Source of the DNA: an uncultured Bacteroidales bacterium
GTDB lineage: Bacteria; Bacteroidota; Bacteroidia; Bacteroidales; Muribaculaceae
Direction: 5' to 3'
Assembly (NCBI GenBank): GCA_949285735.1
Contig: CASEAQ010000001.1
Location: forward strand, 1 to 64,000
Length of the DNA stretch: 64,000 bases
Part shown: positions 8,851 through 18,289 of the stretch, piece after piece
Layout of the letters: each line of letters starts with the position of its first letter
Position numbering within the stretch: the first letter of the stretch is position 1
Translations under genes and position numbers: made by a program
Notes under the pieces: generated by a model
What the model was told of the DNA's origin: nothing
Database searches by the model: none
Seen by the model: only the letters and a program-made list of their open reading frames with translations

Positions 8851-10120
8851 ATCTGCTTTTACTTTCGATACGACCGAAAATCATATTATAAAATATAACA
8901 AACAGAATTATCAATTCGTAGTTAGGTATATTATCCGAAACAGAAGAAGCTATTACTGATTCATAAAACATTTTTAAAATGACTATAAAAATGAAAAAAT
9001 TTATTAAGGTCATATTTTTAAGGCATCGAAGTGAAATGTATTCCCCCAAGAATGCGATAATAAAAAGAAATGCGAGTGTGCCCCAATAACCAAAATCTAA
9101 ATATGGACGAGTATAGATGCATACAACTGAGGCTGACATTTTTGTATTATTTAAGTACCTTCTGAATGAGAGATATTGTTTTGATAATGTTCCTGTCGTA
9201 TTTTCTCCTTTATCAAGTTGAAAAGTTCCTGGTGGATAGTATCTCATTATGTATTCTGAGCATAGCATTCCTTCTGTGACATATGCTAATTTGTCGAAAG
9301 CATTCTCTTTACTTTCGTTTATGCTGCCAGAGCGAAGCATTGCGATTACTCCTGTTAATAGAAATAATCCAATAAATACCAAAAACAAAATTTTTTTTTC
9401 AGAATTTTCTAATAATCGTCTTGACTTATCTCCAATAGATATACCTCTGCCTACGATAAAAGCTCCAAAGAAAAAAAGAATAAAGTATAATATGAACAAA
9501 CGCCCACCAGTTGCCATTTGGTTTGGGGCATATAGAATAAATAAGAATAATACTTTCTTTAAATCTAAATGTCCTAAGCCAGTTTTTAAACCACTTAAAG
9601 CAAGATAAAAATTGGCAAGCATTTGTATATAGGCTGTTAACTTGAATACTATTCCAGCAAATGACAGACTTGAAGTCATCATCATTGCGTTAGCAGCCAA
9701 ACGATAGTCCATCATACTGTCGAACCCCACAGTATTTAACATGATGGCAATTCTCAGCAGCCCTCCTCCAAAATTTAGCCATAAGATCCATTTATATTTT
9801 AGCAAAATATTGTTGATGAAGGCTTTATTCATTTTTAGGTTTACTCTGCGCCTAGATGATTTTTTTAAAAAATGGGCTATTGAAAAACCTGCTAAAACAA
9901 CAATTGTAACATATACGGAATAAGTGTCTATGTATTTAAAATTATAATACTCTTTTAAGTAAAGATTTTCCCCATAACCATTTAAAATAATTGCTGTGTA
10001 GAGATAGGCCGCTCCCCACATTAAGGAAAAAATGACAGAAGGATATAGAATTTTTTCTTTGCGAAACTTAATAAAAGCGTAGCCCCAAAATACTAAGCCG
10101 CAAATAAGAAAGTTTGCCAT
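8822..10120 (-). CDS. wzy: O-antigen/capsule repeat-unit polymerase (Wzy-like)
   Basis: A 432-residue protein with 10 or more hydrophobic segments and one larger soluble loop at about residues 260-330 (GSINESKENAFDKLAYVTEG and what follows), the layout of Wzy/EpsG-type polymerases. Such proteins polymerise repeat units in the periplasm from undecaprenyl-diphosphate carriers. Primary sequence in this class is poorly conserved, so the call relies on topology, on being the only such protein beside Wzx, Wza and Wzc, and on length. The gene is the most AT-rich of the locus, a frequent property of horizontally exchanged wzy genes. It starts 4 nt after the stop of the upstream GT4. Confidence 0.78.
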   Translation of the reverse strand: MANFLICGLVFWGYAFIKFRKEKILYPSVIFSLMWGAAYLYTAIILNGYGENLYLKEYYNFKYIDTYSVYVTIVVLAGFSIAHFLKKSSRRRVNLKMNKAFINNILLKYKWILWLNFGGGLLRIAIMLNTVGFDSMMDYRLAANAMMMTSSLSFAGIVFKLTAYIQMLANFYLALSGLKTGLGHLDLKKVLFLFILYAPNQMATGGRLFILYFILFFFGAFIVGRGISIGDKSRRLLENSEKKILFLVFIGLFLLTGVIAMLRSGSINESKENAFDKLAYVTEGMLCSEYIMRYYPPGTFQLDKGENTTGTLSKQYLSFRRYLNNTKMSASVVCIYTRPYLDFGYWGTLAFLFIIAFLGEYISLRCLKNMTLINFFIFIVILKMFYESVIASSVSDNIPNYELIILFVIFYNMIFGRIESKSRYEQQQKALD

Positions 10121-10124
10121 AATA

Positions 10125-11393
10125 TCAGTTTGGTTTTGCTTTTTTATAAATATTGATTAATGCGATAGCATTAATTTTTTTGTTATGTCGTAAAAAAGCT
10201 GTTTTAATTTCATTGGCAGATAGATTTTTGAAGTTGTCTGTGTTGAACAGCCGTATGACTGTTTGCGCCAGCATCTCGTATTCCTCGTAGCGGTAGAAAT
10301 AACCCGTGTGCCCGTCGGAGAGCAACGAAGGGGTGCCGCCACAGTAGCTTGCCACTACTGGCGTTCCGAGTATTTGAGCTTCGCATAACGAGTTGGGTGA
10401 GTTCTCAATGGCACTGGGCATCACATATACGTTGGCATCAAGAAATTGCTGTTTCATTTGGGTTTCTGAAAGAGATCCGAGAAATCGCACGTGTTCTTGC
10501 AAATGTAGCCGTTTCACCAATCGCCGCAGATAGAGGTGGTAGCCTTGGAAGTGCAGCAGCACTTTCAGGTTGTTGCTCATTACACTGCTACCACAAAAGT
10601 TGACCACAGTGTCGGGATATTGTCGCAGGATAATGGGCAATGCTTTCAGCACTTGGTGTGCGCCTTTCAATGGAGAACCGCTATTGCTCACGAAAATTGT
10701 ATGTTTTCGGCATTTGTTGTAATCCCATAATGGTTTTTCATAAAACGAGTCGCGTAGCGTTTCGTTCATAAAATGATAGTCCAGATTTGGGTTAACTGTC
10801 ATCACGTGGTCGTGATCCCATTGGGTGCGCCCAACTATGTCGGTAATATGCGTCAAGACATAATGTTCGCATCGGGCGCGTTGCATGAAACTGCGTTTTG
10901 CATTCAGCAAGAACGTACCACGATAAAAGTCAAGGGGGGTGATATTTGTCCATTTATCCCACAGCGATAGCCCCCCGTCGGCATAGCGCATATAAGGTCC
11001 GGCGAGACCTTGAATATTTGCAATTACCCGAATATTGCGCTCATTTGACATACACACAGCTTTGGCAAGCGAGTGTTCGGTGCCATGGATATGGATTAGG
11101 TCGGGCATGAAATCGGCAATAGCCTTCTTGCAACCTTCTATCTGCTTCTTTGAGGTTTTGTTTATGCTGTTAGTGGGAACAAGGTAGTAAGTCACTCCAT
11201 CTATGTCATATTTTTCATACTTATTCCCGTAGGAATAAACAATCACCCCCAATTGCACCTCGGGCATCTCATGAAGCATCGCTTTTGCTGATGAATACAT
11301 CCATCCGCAGTGTGCAGGGGCTGGCTCGCCCAAATGCTCGCACAGTGGAGGAAATTTAACCAACGATACCCATAGCACTTTCATCGTGTCCAT
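10125..11393 (-). CDS. Family 4 glycosyltransferase
   Basis: A 422-residue GT-B enzyme. The N-terminal domain carries VLWVSLVKFPPL and DLIHIHGTEHS. The C-terminal donor domain has HTIFVSNSGSPLKGAHQVLKALP and the E-x7-E region PSAIENSPNSLCEAQILGTPVVAS, typical of GT4. It has no membrane span. It lies between a pyruvyl-transferase-like gene (13 nt upstream) and the polymerase gene (4 nt downstream). An internal ATG at 11384 is an alternative start (MKVLWV), and the family pattern fits either. It is expected to extend the lipid-linked repeat unit; donor not predictable. Confidence 0.9.
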   Translation of the reverse strand: MDTMKVLWVSLVKFPPLCEHLGEPAPAHCGWMYSSAKAMLHEMPEVQLGVIVYSYGNKYEKYDIDGVTYYLVPTNSINKTSKKQIEGCKKAIADFMPDLIHIHGTEHSLAKAVCMSNERNIRVIANIQGLAGPYMRYADGGLSLWDKWTNITPLDFYRGTFLLNAKRSFMQRARCEHYVLTHITDIVGRTQWDHDHVMTVNPNLDYHFMNETLRDSFYEKPLWDYNKCRKHTIFVSNSGSPLKGAHQVLKALPIILRQYPDTVVNFCGSSVMSNNLKVLLHFQGYHLYLRRLVKRLHLQEHVRFLGSLSETQMKQQFLDANVYVMPSAIENSPNSLCEAQILGTPVVASYCGGTPSLLSDGHTGYFYRYEEYEMLAQTVIRLFNTDNFKNLSANEIKTAFLRHNKKINAIALINIYKKAKPN

Positions 11394-11406
11394 ATCAATA
11401 ATTTGT

Positions 11407-12450
11407 TCAAGCTGTTACGAACTCCTTGCATTTGCGCTTCAATTCATTTGCAAGTTTTCGCCAAGTATCTTTGTTCGACGGTCGATTGGATATGGTTATG
11501 GGCAGGGAAATCTCGAACTGTGGATTTAAAACGCCGTCGTTAACTTTAACGACATTAAATAATTCGCGTAATCCACCCAATCGGCATTTGCTTTCTTCAA
11601 TGTCTTTTCCTTTCTCCAAATATATGACTGGTGTTTCCAAGCCAAGGCATGGTAGTGCGCAATGAATGCGCGAAGTGATGACTAATCGAGCCTTTGCATA
11701 CATCTTGACAAGTCGTTCAGCTTCAACAAGACGTTCCTCATCGGTCTTAAAATGCGTTTTGTAGTACATGCTTTCTTGGGTGACATAAGTGGAGTTCATG
11801 ACAAGGTCTCGGCCGAACACTGTGGAGTACTCTTTGTAGTAAAGAGCTGTCTTTATAATTTTGCTTACAAAATTACGCCCATAATGGAGGCGCAATTGTT
11901 TTATACGGCAAAGTCTGGACGTATCAAGTGGGTGCAAGATAATTGTACAGATTGCTTTGAGTATTCTACTTACATTTAGGCTTCCATTGAAAATAGGGTC
12001 AACAATATATGTTTTGTCTTCTTTTTCTTCGGAATGATATTTTTCTCCGAGAGTTAAAGTCATGCATCCCGAAAAATAAGCCTCTATGCCATTGCTTTTC
12101 AGAAGCTCCATTGTATTAAGGTCGCGACAACCGATTGGCTGGTGATTTTTCAGATATGACAAGCTGGCGTGAGAAAGTAAATCTTTCTTTACACCGCTGT
12201 TTATGTGAAGGGCAACAAATAAAGGGTCGATTAAGTTGGATGGTGGCCAATTTTGCGGTATATGCATATACCACCCGTTCATAATCACTTTACACGGTTC
12301 CTCGGAGTAGTCTTTCAGTTCTTCATCTCGGTCTATGAAACCATCCACTTTTGGAAGGAATTGTGATGATGCAAGTGCTTGAATATAATCTCCAATATTT
12401 ACCCCTGATATATTAGGAAACTTCGAGACTGCCAATAATTTGTACTTCAT
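11407..12450 (-). CDS. Polysaccharide pyruvyl transferase family protein (first copy)
   Basis: A 347-residue protein of the CsaB/WcaK-like pyruvyl transferase family (GT-B-like fold). Supporting segments are NIGDYIQALASSQF near the N-terminus, PIGCRDLNTMELLKSNGIEAYFSGCMTLTL (the conserved R-D-x-x-x-x-x-L and glycine/Cys strand), and ARLVITSRIHCALPCLGLETPVIYL, where the S-R-x-H-x-A motif corresponds to the conserved S-R-L-H-x-x segment. Members add a pyruvate ketal from phosphoenolpyruvate to sugars. A second, shorter member is at 14837-15730. Family membership is firm; whether it pyruvylates or does a related transfer is inferred. Confidence 0.84.
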   Translation of the reverse strand: MKYKLLAVSKFPNISGVNIGDYIQALASSQFLPKVDGFIDRDEELKDYSEEPCKVIMNGWYMHIPQNWPPSNLIDPLFVALHINSGVKKDLLSHASLSYLKNHQPIGCRDLNTMELLKSNGIEAYFSGCMTLTLGEKYHSEEKEDKTYIVDPIFNGSLNVSRILKAICTIILHPLDTSRLCRIKQLRLHYGRNFVSKIIKTALYYKEYSTVFGRDLVMNSTYVTQESMYYKTHFKTDEERLVEAERLVKMYAKARLVITSRIHCALPCLGLETPVIYLEKGKDIEESKCRLGGLRELFNVVKVNDGVLNPQFEISLPITISNRPSNKDTWRKLANELKRKCKEFVTA

Positions 12451-12483
12451 ATTTCAACTATCAATGAGGACTTGATTAATGTT

Positions 12484-13626
12484 TCAATTTAGAACTTTGT
12501 TATATACATCCAGTATCTTTTCTCCATAATTCTCGATAGAGAAATTTTCTTGGGCAAATTGTTGTGCATTTAAAATGACTTCTTGGTTATCTTCTGAAAC
12601 GGCTTTTTGCATTGCAGTTATGCAACCATCCATATCGTCAAACAACAACCCTGTTTGACCGTCAATTACGAAATCTTTGGTGCCGCCCGAATTGCGACCA
12701 ATAACCAAACAGCCATAGAACATGGCTTCTACCGAAACACGTCCTAAACCTTCATTTTCAGAACACATCAAGAAGGCTGTGGCTTTAGCCATGTGTTCTT
12801 TGACATTTTCAGAACGACCTAAGAAATCCACTGCATTAGCAACGTCGCAAGCAGTCACCAAGGTATTAAGTTTTTTAGCATACGCTGGATGACTTTTCCC
12901 GATGATTCTCAATCTATACCCCTTTGATGCCAATCCCGATTGGGCAAAAGCCTTAATGGCAAAATCGCAACCTTTTTGATGTGATAAAAGTCCAGCACAG
13001 AAAAGGAAGTATTTTTCTTTGGGCATAATGAAGCATGTGTCATTTTTGCTTCTAACGGCATCAAACACAGAGTGGGCGTTGGCACTATCCAGTGGGAGGT
13101 AGTGAGCAAGCACGGTATTGGTTATGCCAATAACAGCATCGGTGTGTATTAGTGTGTCACGATAATTTTTCCAACCCTTTAAGGGCATCCAGCCAAAGTC
13201 CAAATCCATGAATCCTCGCAAATGCCATACACATTTTGCATTCAATGCCTTTGCAATCTCATAACCTACCGACATTACCGTATTATTGATATGGACTATA
13301 TCTATGTGCCTGCCTTTAAGTATTTGAGAGACTTGCCTTATGCATTCTTTATTCCTTTTATTGTATTGCAAGTGATTGGGAATGTATTTGAGTACATACT
13401 TAATGTATTGATGGATCTTAGTGGGCTTGCCTACCAAGTTTTCTTTAAAATCGCACACTATGCATTCCACGTTGTTACGCGTGAAATAATCGTAAACGCA
13501 TCCCTTGGTTCCAACCATCACGATGGGGTTGACATGTTCCCTAACCGACCGTATCAAGTCCATAAGAGAATAAGTGGCACCATCGAAATTTTCAGATGCA
13601 AATGTTACATATAAGACATTGATCAT
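12484..13626 (-). CDS. Family 4 glycosyltransferase
   Basis: A 380-residue GT-B protein. N-terminal features are MINVLYVTFASENFDGATYSL, a glycine/serine loop before the first helix, and IDIVHINNTVMSVG. The C-terminal domain has YFLFCAGLLSHQKGCDFAIKAF followed by the glutamate motif ENEGLGRVSVEAMFYGCLVIG and the typical tail GQTGLLFDDMDG. It sits between the GT4 at 13650 (23 nt upstream) and the first pyruvyl-transferase-like gene (33 nt downstream). It is a retaining glycosyltransferase of the repeat-unit assembly line with unknown donor. Confidence 0.9.
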   Translation of the reverse strand: MINVLYVTFASENFDGATYSLMDLIRSVREHVNPIVMVGTKGCVYDYFTRNNVECIVCDFKENLVGKPTKIHQYIKYVLKYIPNHLQYNKRNKECIRQVSQILKGRHIDIVHINNTVMSVGYEIAKALNAKCVWHLRGFMDLDFGWMPLKGWKNYRDTLIHTDAVIGITNTVLAHYLPLDSANAHSVFDAVRSKNDTCFIMPKEKYFLFCAGLLSHQKGCDFAIKAFAQSGLASKGYRLRIIGKSHPAYAKKLNTLVTACDVANAVDFLGRSENVKEHMAKATAFLMCSENEGLGRVSVEAMFYGCLVIGRNSGGTKDFVIDGQTGLLFDDMDGCITAMQKAVSEDNQEVILNAQQFAQENFSIENYGEKILDVYNKVLN

Positions 13627-13649
13627 TTTTGTCTTGTTTGGTTTTGGGT

Positions 13650-14840
13650 TTATTTTTCAGACAGCAGTTTCCACCACATTTCTGCAATTTTGTCTTGTGC
13701 GAAGCGTTTTGACGAGATTATGGCTTGTTGTGCCATGTGCCGGCGGCGGTCGGTGTCGGTCATTAGCAGGTGTAAACTGTTCAAGTAACCATCAATATCG
13801 CCCTCGGCAAGCACCATTCCATTGGAGCCGTCGGTAATTATTTCGCGCAGTGAGGCATACGTGTCGAAAGCCACAGGTACGACACCCATCTGTTGCGCTT
13901 CGGTTAGTGTCAGCCCCCATGATTCACTGCGTGATGTCATGAGGAATATAGATGCTTCGCGATAGTATGGCTTGGGAGCTTGCCGACCTTCGAACGACAC
14001 ATCGGGAATATGTCCATGCACCACCATGCGCTTGTAGGTCGGCAGGTCTTTGCCTTCGCCCACAAGTTTCAGTTGCCAGCCTTTGCTCCATGGTTCGCGT
14101 TTGGCTTGTGCCCAAATGTCAAGTGCAAGCGAAAGGCGCTTGTGAACTTCCTCCATGCGCGCCACTATGAGAACTACGTGTTTCTTTTGGTTGATTGCCT
14201 CGACAGGTAGGAACTCATCGAATGAGAGGCTGTTGGGGATAATGGCGAAGTTGGCATTGTCATTGAACCGTCCGAACTCCTGATATGATTGGATAAAGCT
14301 GCGACTGAGCAGTACCACACGGTGGGCATTGTAGTAAGCCTCGCGGTAGGTGCGTCGCAGAGTCTCCTCGTAGGAGTGGCGGGCAAGGGGATAGAGTAGC
14401 AAGTCGTGCAGCCATCGGGCTCGTTGCCGCCATGTCATGTGATTACGGTGCTTTGCCCAATGAGACTTCAGGCTCATGTAGAGGACTTCGGCACCAGGCT
14501 CGAAGTGGTGGGCGAGTATTACTTGGCACCGAGTGCCATCGACAGCTTCACGTAGCAACTTGACGTGGATAAAGATGCCTTGGTCGATGATGAAGTCGAT
14601 GCCATGCTCCGTAACGATGCGGCGCAGTGTATTAATATCTTTTTGACGGTCACGACTGGCTTGCCAGTTAAATTCAGCCTCAAAGCATGTCTCTCGCGGA
14701 GTCTCCTCGGCGACTTCATATAGAGAGAAGCATCTGCAGCCATACAGGCGTGTCAGTGCCGACGCTACCGACACTGTGGTGCGTTCTGTTCCCCCACGGG
14801 TGGCATATACCTTGCCGTGGGTGTAGAATAGGATATTCAT
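13650..14840 (-). CDS. Family 4 glycosyltransferase
   Basis: A 396-residue GT-B enzyme. It starts MNILFYTHGKVYATRGGTERT, the N-terminal glycine-rich acceptor loop common in GT4. The donor domain holds KHVVLIVARMEEVHKRLSLALDIW and the glutamate motif SRSESWGLTLTEAQQMGVVPVA. Its start overlaps the stop of the upstream pyruvyl-transferase-like gene by 4 bp, giving translational coupling. It is a cytoplasmic enzyme expected to add a sugar to the repeat unit; identity of the sugar is not evident. Confidence 0.9.
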   Translation of the reverse strand: MNILFYTHGKVYATRGGTERTTVSVASALTRLYGCRCFSLYEVAEETPRETCFEAEFNWQASRDRQKDINTLRRIVTEHGIDFIIDQGIFIHVKLLREAVDGTRCQVILAHHFEPGAEVLYMSLKSHWAKHRNHMTWRQRARWLHDLLLYPLARHSYEETLRRTYREAYYNAHRVVLLSRSFIQSYQEFGRFNDNANFAIIPNSLSFDEFLPVEAINQKKHVVLIVARMEEVHKRLSLALDIWAQAKREPWSKGWQLKLVGEGKDLPTYKRMVVHGHIPDVSFEGRQAPKPYYREASIFLMTSRSESWGLTLTEAQQMGVVPVAFDTYASLREIITDGSNGMVLAEGDIDGYLNSLHLLMTDTDRRRHMAQQAIISSKRFAQDKIAEMWWKLLSEK

Positions 14841-15730
14841 AAGTCGTATTTGGCTTTTTTAAGCTCGAATGGGCATGACTTGAACAATGGTTGCAGGTTG
14901 ATAATGCCAGGATTCCAATCGTTGATTTCGTGTTCAATCTCCTGTAAAGGAAGTGTATTACCAACGATAGAAACGGGGGCTGTGCGGTCTCGCTGGATGG
15001 AAAGAAAGAAGTCGTGGAACTTGAAGTGTCCACCAATTAGCGGTTTGCCGAACTCTATCCACACGTTTGGTATGCGATATGCTTCGGCTATGATAAGCCC
15101 ATGAAGCGATGATGACAAGATAGCCTCGCAGGCGCATACTTGGTCGATTATGTCATGCCAATGAACGTATTGCCTCATGTTGATAATTAGCACATCTTCG
15201 CATTGGCTTAATGGTTCTCCCTCGATGAGCATGTTTTCCAGCAGAGCGAGGTTTGAAACGTGTGAAATTATTCCATATTTACAGCGACGGGTGATGTTTG
15301 GTCGATAATAAAGCGCAGTCAGCAAAGCTGGGTCGCCATATATCTCGGGGCAGTCCACTCCTTCAGCAAGTAGCTTGTTTCGGGTGAGAGGTCCACGGAC
15401 AGCATGAACTTTTGTGGGTTTCATCTGGAGAGGTTTGCTTCCATCGATGATTCCTGCCCCCCAGACCTCGGTGTTGCGCCTGCATAGCATATCGATGGTT
15501 GAGCCTATCACCAAGTAGTTGCGCAGTTCAAGTCTAAAAGCAAGTGAAGTGCGGTTGACTAATACCAACGGACGCTTAACTATGTCGCGCAGGAAATAAT
15601 AATTGATGTCGTCTCCCCAATTCTCTTTTCGCACTCGTCCACGCTCGTCATAGAAAACAAAGGCGTTGATGATGACAGGGTGGAACAGTAGCTTGATGTG
15701 TTCTCTGAGTTTTATAATCAGATTAAGCAT
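14837..15730 (-). CDS. Polysaccharide pyruvyl transferase family protein (second copy)
   Basis: A 297-residue member of the pyruvyl transferase family, shorter than the copy at 11407-12450. Visible family elements are NWGDDINYYFLRDI (N-x-G-D-x-x), LVIGSTIDML, EVWGAGIIDGS, HAVRGPLTRNKLLAEGVDCPEIYGDPALLT (R-G-P-x-T and the G-D-P-A-L-L motif) and ILSSSLHGLIIAEAYRIPNVWIEF (S-S-L-H-G-L). These are closer to the classical CsaB pattern than those of the other copy. It overlaps wzx by 8 bp upstream and a GT4 by 4 bp downstream. Two members in one locus suggest two pyruvylated sites or a diverged function for one of them. Confidence 0.87.
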   Translation of the reverse strand: MLNLIIKLREHIKLLFHPVIINAFVFYDERGRVRKENWGDDINYYFLRDIVKRPLVLVNRTSLAFRLELRNYLVIGSTIDMLCRRNTEVWGAGIIDGSKPLQMKPTKVHAVRGPLTRNKLLAEGVDCPEIYGDPALLTALYYRPNITRRCKYGIISHVSNLALLENMLIEGEPLSQCEDVLIINMRQYVHWHDIIDQVCACEAILSSSLHGLIIAEAYRIPNVWIEFGKPLIGGHFKFHDFFLSIQRDRTAPVSIVGNTLPLQEIEHEINDWNPGIINLQPLFKSCPFELKKAKYDL

Positions 15731-17261
15731 GTTTCCTTGTTCTCAATTTTGAAATTTTTTCTCGAATTATGATTCTTTCTGAAGAGTTCATACCAACAAA
15801 CAAAATGCTCAGTAATGTTAATACGACAACAGTTGCAACCATTAAGCAAGTTTTTAATAATCCACCAGAAGGGAATATTGTATATAGGGCGATTGATGCA
15901 GACAGAGACAGGATAAAAACCGAAGTTACCGGGAACAGCACTTTGCGAATGAAATCATAAAACGAAAATGATACCATACGCCCTACGATGATGACTCTAC
16001 ACACAAGGGCGAGGAGTGCAAAGATGAGGTGGACGACAAATACGGTTTCGGGATTGCCCCCTAATCGGAGTGCCACATACGCCACAGGGAGAATAAGCAA
16101 CAAAAGTCCGCCGACTACACTTTGGTAAACTTTGACGCGCCCAACAGCTTGTGAGGAAACCATCAGTGGATTAGACAGAGCGTCGATCAACAATATGCAG
16201 AGTATGATGCGAGTGAACCATACCGTGTGCTCGGGCACAATTTTCAGCCATAGGGTCAAGATGGTCTGCGTTTCAATCATTATCGGCAGTGCGATAATTA
16301 GCAAAAGGAAGAAAGAATATTTGCTGCTTGCATATATTAAGGAATGCATTCGCTTCATGTCGCCGATGGCGTAATTTTTGGTTATTTGGGGGTTAAGTGC
16401 CATTTGGAAATTACTTACAAAGCCTGTCACTACACCCTGTATGGTTACTGCGATACCGCGGGCGGCGTTTACGGCAGGTCCAAAGAACAAGTTGAGCAGC
16501 ACATTCAGCCCCTGTGTGTAGAGTACTCCAGCAATATTTCCAAATAGGCTCCAGCCGGCAATATTAGTCATTTCCTTGAATATGGTTTTGTCGAATATCA
16601 TTTTTAAACGTGCTTCTGGGAAATGCCGATTGCAGTAAATACCATAAATCAATCGGTCGAGAAGGGAAATACCGAAAAGTAAAGCTGCATAGAAAATCAG
16701 TCGGTCGAATGACACCAGGGTCAGGAGATAGACTACAACTAATTTCAGTACTACGTCAAGAATAGAGATGTAGGCAAATGCCGACATGCGCTCATGAGCT
16801 ATTATCGCCGCATTGTATGGAATGGAGATAATAGACATGAATATAGTCAGCACAGAGAAGTGGTAAACCCAAACGGCTGCCGTCAATCTCTCGGCAGGAA
16901 TGACCAATTTGTTATATACAAACCACAGTCCGATAGTTTCTGCGATTATCACCACTAATATGGCTATTAAGATGTGGATAATCACAGCTGTTGAAAATGT
17001 GGAGATTTGCTTGTTTAGGTCGTTTCGGGCAAGTTCAAATGTGATAAATCGTTGCGTGGCGGTTGCCATTGCACCATTCAAGAATGAGAAAAAAGCAACA
17101 AATCCACCGACTACATTATACAAACCATAATCTTCGACTCCAAGCGTGTTCAGGACAATCCTGCTGGTGTATAAGCCTACGCAGAGAATGAAAATCATTC
17201 TCAGGTACAATACCAGCGTATTCTTGGCAATGCGTTTATTGGAGGATATTGGGGATGACAT
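15723..17261 (-). CDS. wzx: Repeat-unit flippase (Wzx-like, MOP superfamily)
   Basis: A 512-residue polytopic protein with about 12-14 hydrophobic segments. The N-terminus, IAKNTLVLYLRMIFILCVGLYTSRIVLNTLGVEDYGLYNVVGGF, is highly characteristic of Bacteroidales lipopolysaccharide-type flippases; TATQRFITFELAR and GWSLFGNIAGVLYTQGLNVLLNLFFGPAVNAARGIA are other family segments. It moves undecaprenyl-diphosphate-linked repeat units from the cytoplasmic to the periplasmic leaflet for the Wzy polymerase. It starts 9 nt after the second acyltransferase gene and overlaps the following gene by 8 bp. Confidence 0.92.
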   Translation of the reverse strand: MSSPISSNKRIAKNTLVLYLRMIFILCVGLYTSRIVLNTLGVEDYGLYNVVGGFVAFFSFLNGAMATATQRFITFELARNDLNKQISTFSTAVIIHILIAILVVIIAETIGLWFVYNKLVIPAERLTAAVWVYHFSVLTIFMSIISIPYNAAIIAHERMSAFAYISILDVVLKLVVVYLLTLVSFDRLIFYAALLFGISLLDRLIYGIYCNRHFPEARLKMIFDKTIFKEMTNIAGWSLFGNIAGVLYTQGLNVLLNLFFGPAVNAARGIAVTIQGVVTGFVSNFQMALNPQITKNYAIGDMKRMHSLIYASSKYSFFLLLIIALPIMIETQTILTLWLKIVPEHTVWFTRIILCILLIDALSNPLMVSSQAVGRVKVYQSVVGGLLLLILPVAYVALRLGGNPETVFVVHLIFALLALVCRVIIVGRMVSFSFYDFIRKVLFPVTSVFILSLSASIALYTIFPSGGLLKTCLMVATVVVLTLLSILFVGMNSSERIIIREKISKLRTRKHA

Positions 17262-17270
17262 AGATGACGA

Positions 17271-18263
17271 TTATGATTTTGAGCGTTCACCAATTACGAC
17301 ACCCCAACCTAATCGTCTGACGGCTATGGTAAGTGCGACAGAAATGGCGATGCTGGTAACAAACACGCACAGCGTGAGCACAACAGGGGGTATGGCATAA
17401 GGCGAAGCATAATATTCCAACCAATATATTATCATGGAGTGAAAGAGATAGATACCAAACGAATTAGGTGCAATCAGTTGGTATAGGCGAGTGTGCTGTA
17501 TGTTTAGTGTTTTGATCGAAAGTATGTAAAACAATGCGATACCCGTGATTGCTTTATATATGTCTAATATATTGGTTGGTGTGATTTCTGGTAATGCAGC
17601 ATGGACACACCACCCTAAAGCTATTGCTGTGATGATGTATTTAACTACTTGTTTTTGTGTAATAAACAGGTAACCTACCGAAAACCACAAGAAATATTCT
17701 TCCACATTACCTATTTGGAAATAGATTGTGTGAAATGGAACGAGATGGAGTATGAGTGCGATAATCGTAACAGTCCACACAGGCAACTTAAGCCATAGAC
17801 ATATCTGCCGCAAACCGAAGAACAACAAGAAAATGAGAAACAATGCCGCAACAAACCACAGATGTCGAGGATCGATGAGCAGGAAAAAACCATCAATCAA
17901 GTAATGCACTGGGTCGCGGAAGCCCAGTAAAACCATCGTGGGATAAACCATGAACAGTCCAAAGACAAAGAATGGAATCATTAGTCGCTTTGCTTTGTTG
18001 ATAAACAACGATTTGAAGCTCATTGTCTTTTGTTTCACCTCTAATTGATATGCAAATACGCAGCCACTGACAAAGATGAACATAGGCATATGAAATGTGT
18101 AAATCCATTCCTTGACCGTGATAAGTGTGGTTGACGGAATATTTGGCACAATAAGTGACATGGGAGTGTAGATAGCAGTTACGTGTCCAAGTACCACCAA
18201 CAATATACCATAAAATTTAAGAACGTTAAGCTCTTGTAGTTGAGGCGTATTTGGAGAAGTCAT
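17271..18263 (-). CDS. Acyltransferase 3 family membrane protein
   Basis: A 330-residue integral membrane protein. Near the start it has ELNVLKFYGILLVVLGHVTAIY, with the conserved His, then WIYTFHMPMFIFVSGCVFAYQL, the second helix motif of acyltransferase 3 proteins, and eight or more further hydrophobic stretches; it ends in a basic tail. It is a second such enzyme in the locus besides 7936-8850 and probably acylates a different position or carrier intermediate. The open frame extends upstream to 18359 through the end of wzc, but the ATG at 18263, 26 nt after the wzc stop, gives the normal family start. Confidence 0.87.
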   Translation of the reverse strand: MTSPNTPQLQELNVLKFYGILLVVLGHVTAIYTPMSLIVPNIPSTTLITVKEWIYTFHMPMFIFVSGCVFAYQLEVKQKTMSFKSLFINKAKRLMIPFFVFGLFMVYPTMVLLGFRDPVHYLIDGFFLLIDPRHLWFVAALFLIFLLFFGLRQICLWLKLPVWTVTIIALILHLVPFHTIYFQIGNVEEYFLWFSVGYLFITQKQVVKYIITAIALGWCVHAALPEITPTNILDIYKAITGIALFYILSIKTLNIQHTRLYQLIAPNSFGIYLFHSMIIYWLEYYASPYAIPPVVLTLCVFVTSIAISVALTIAVRRLGWGVVIGERSKS

Positions 18264-18289
18264 GACATCTTCATGGAAAAGTTGTGTGG

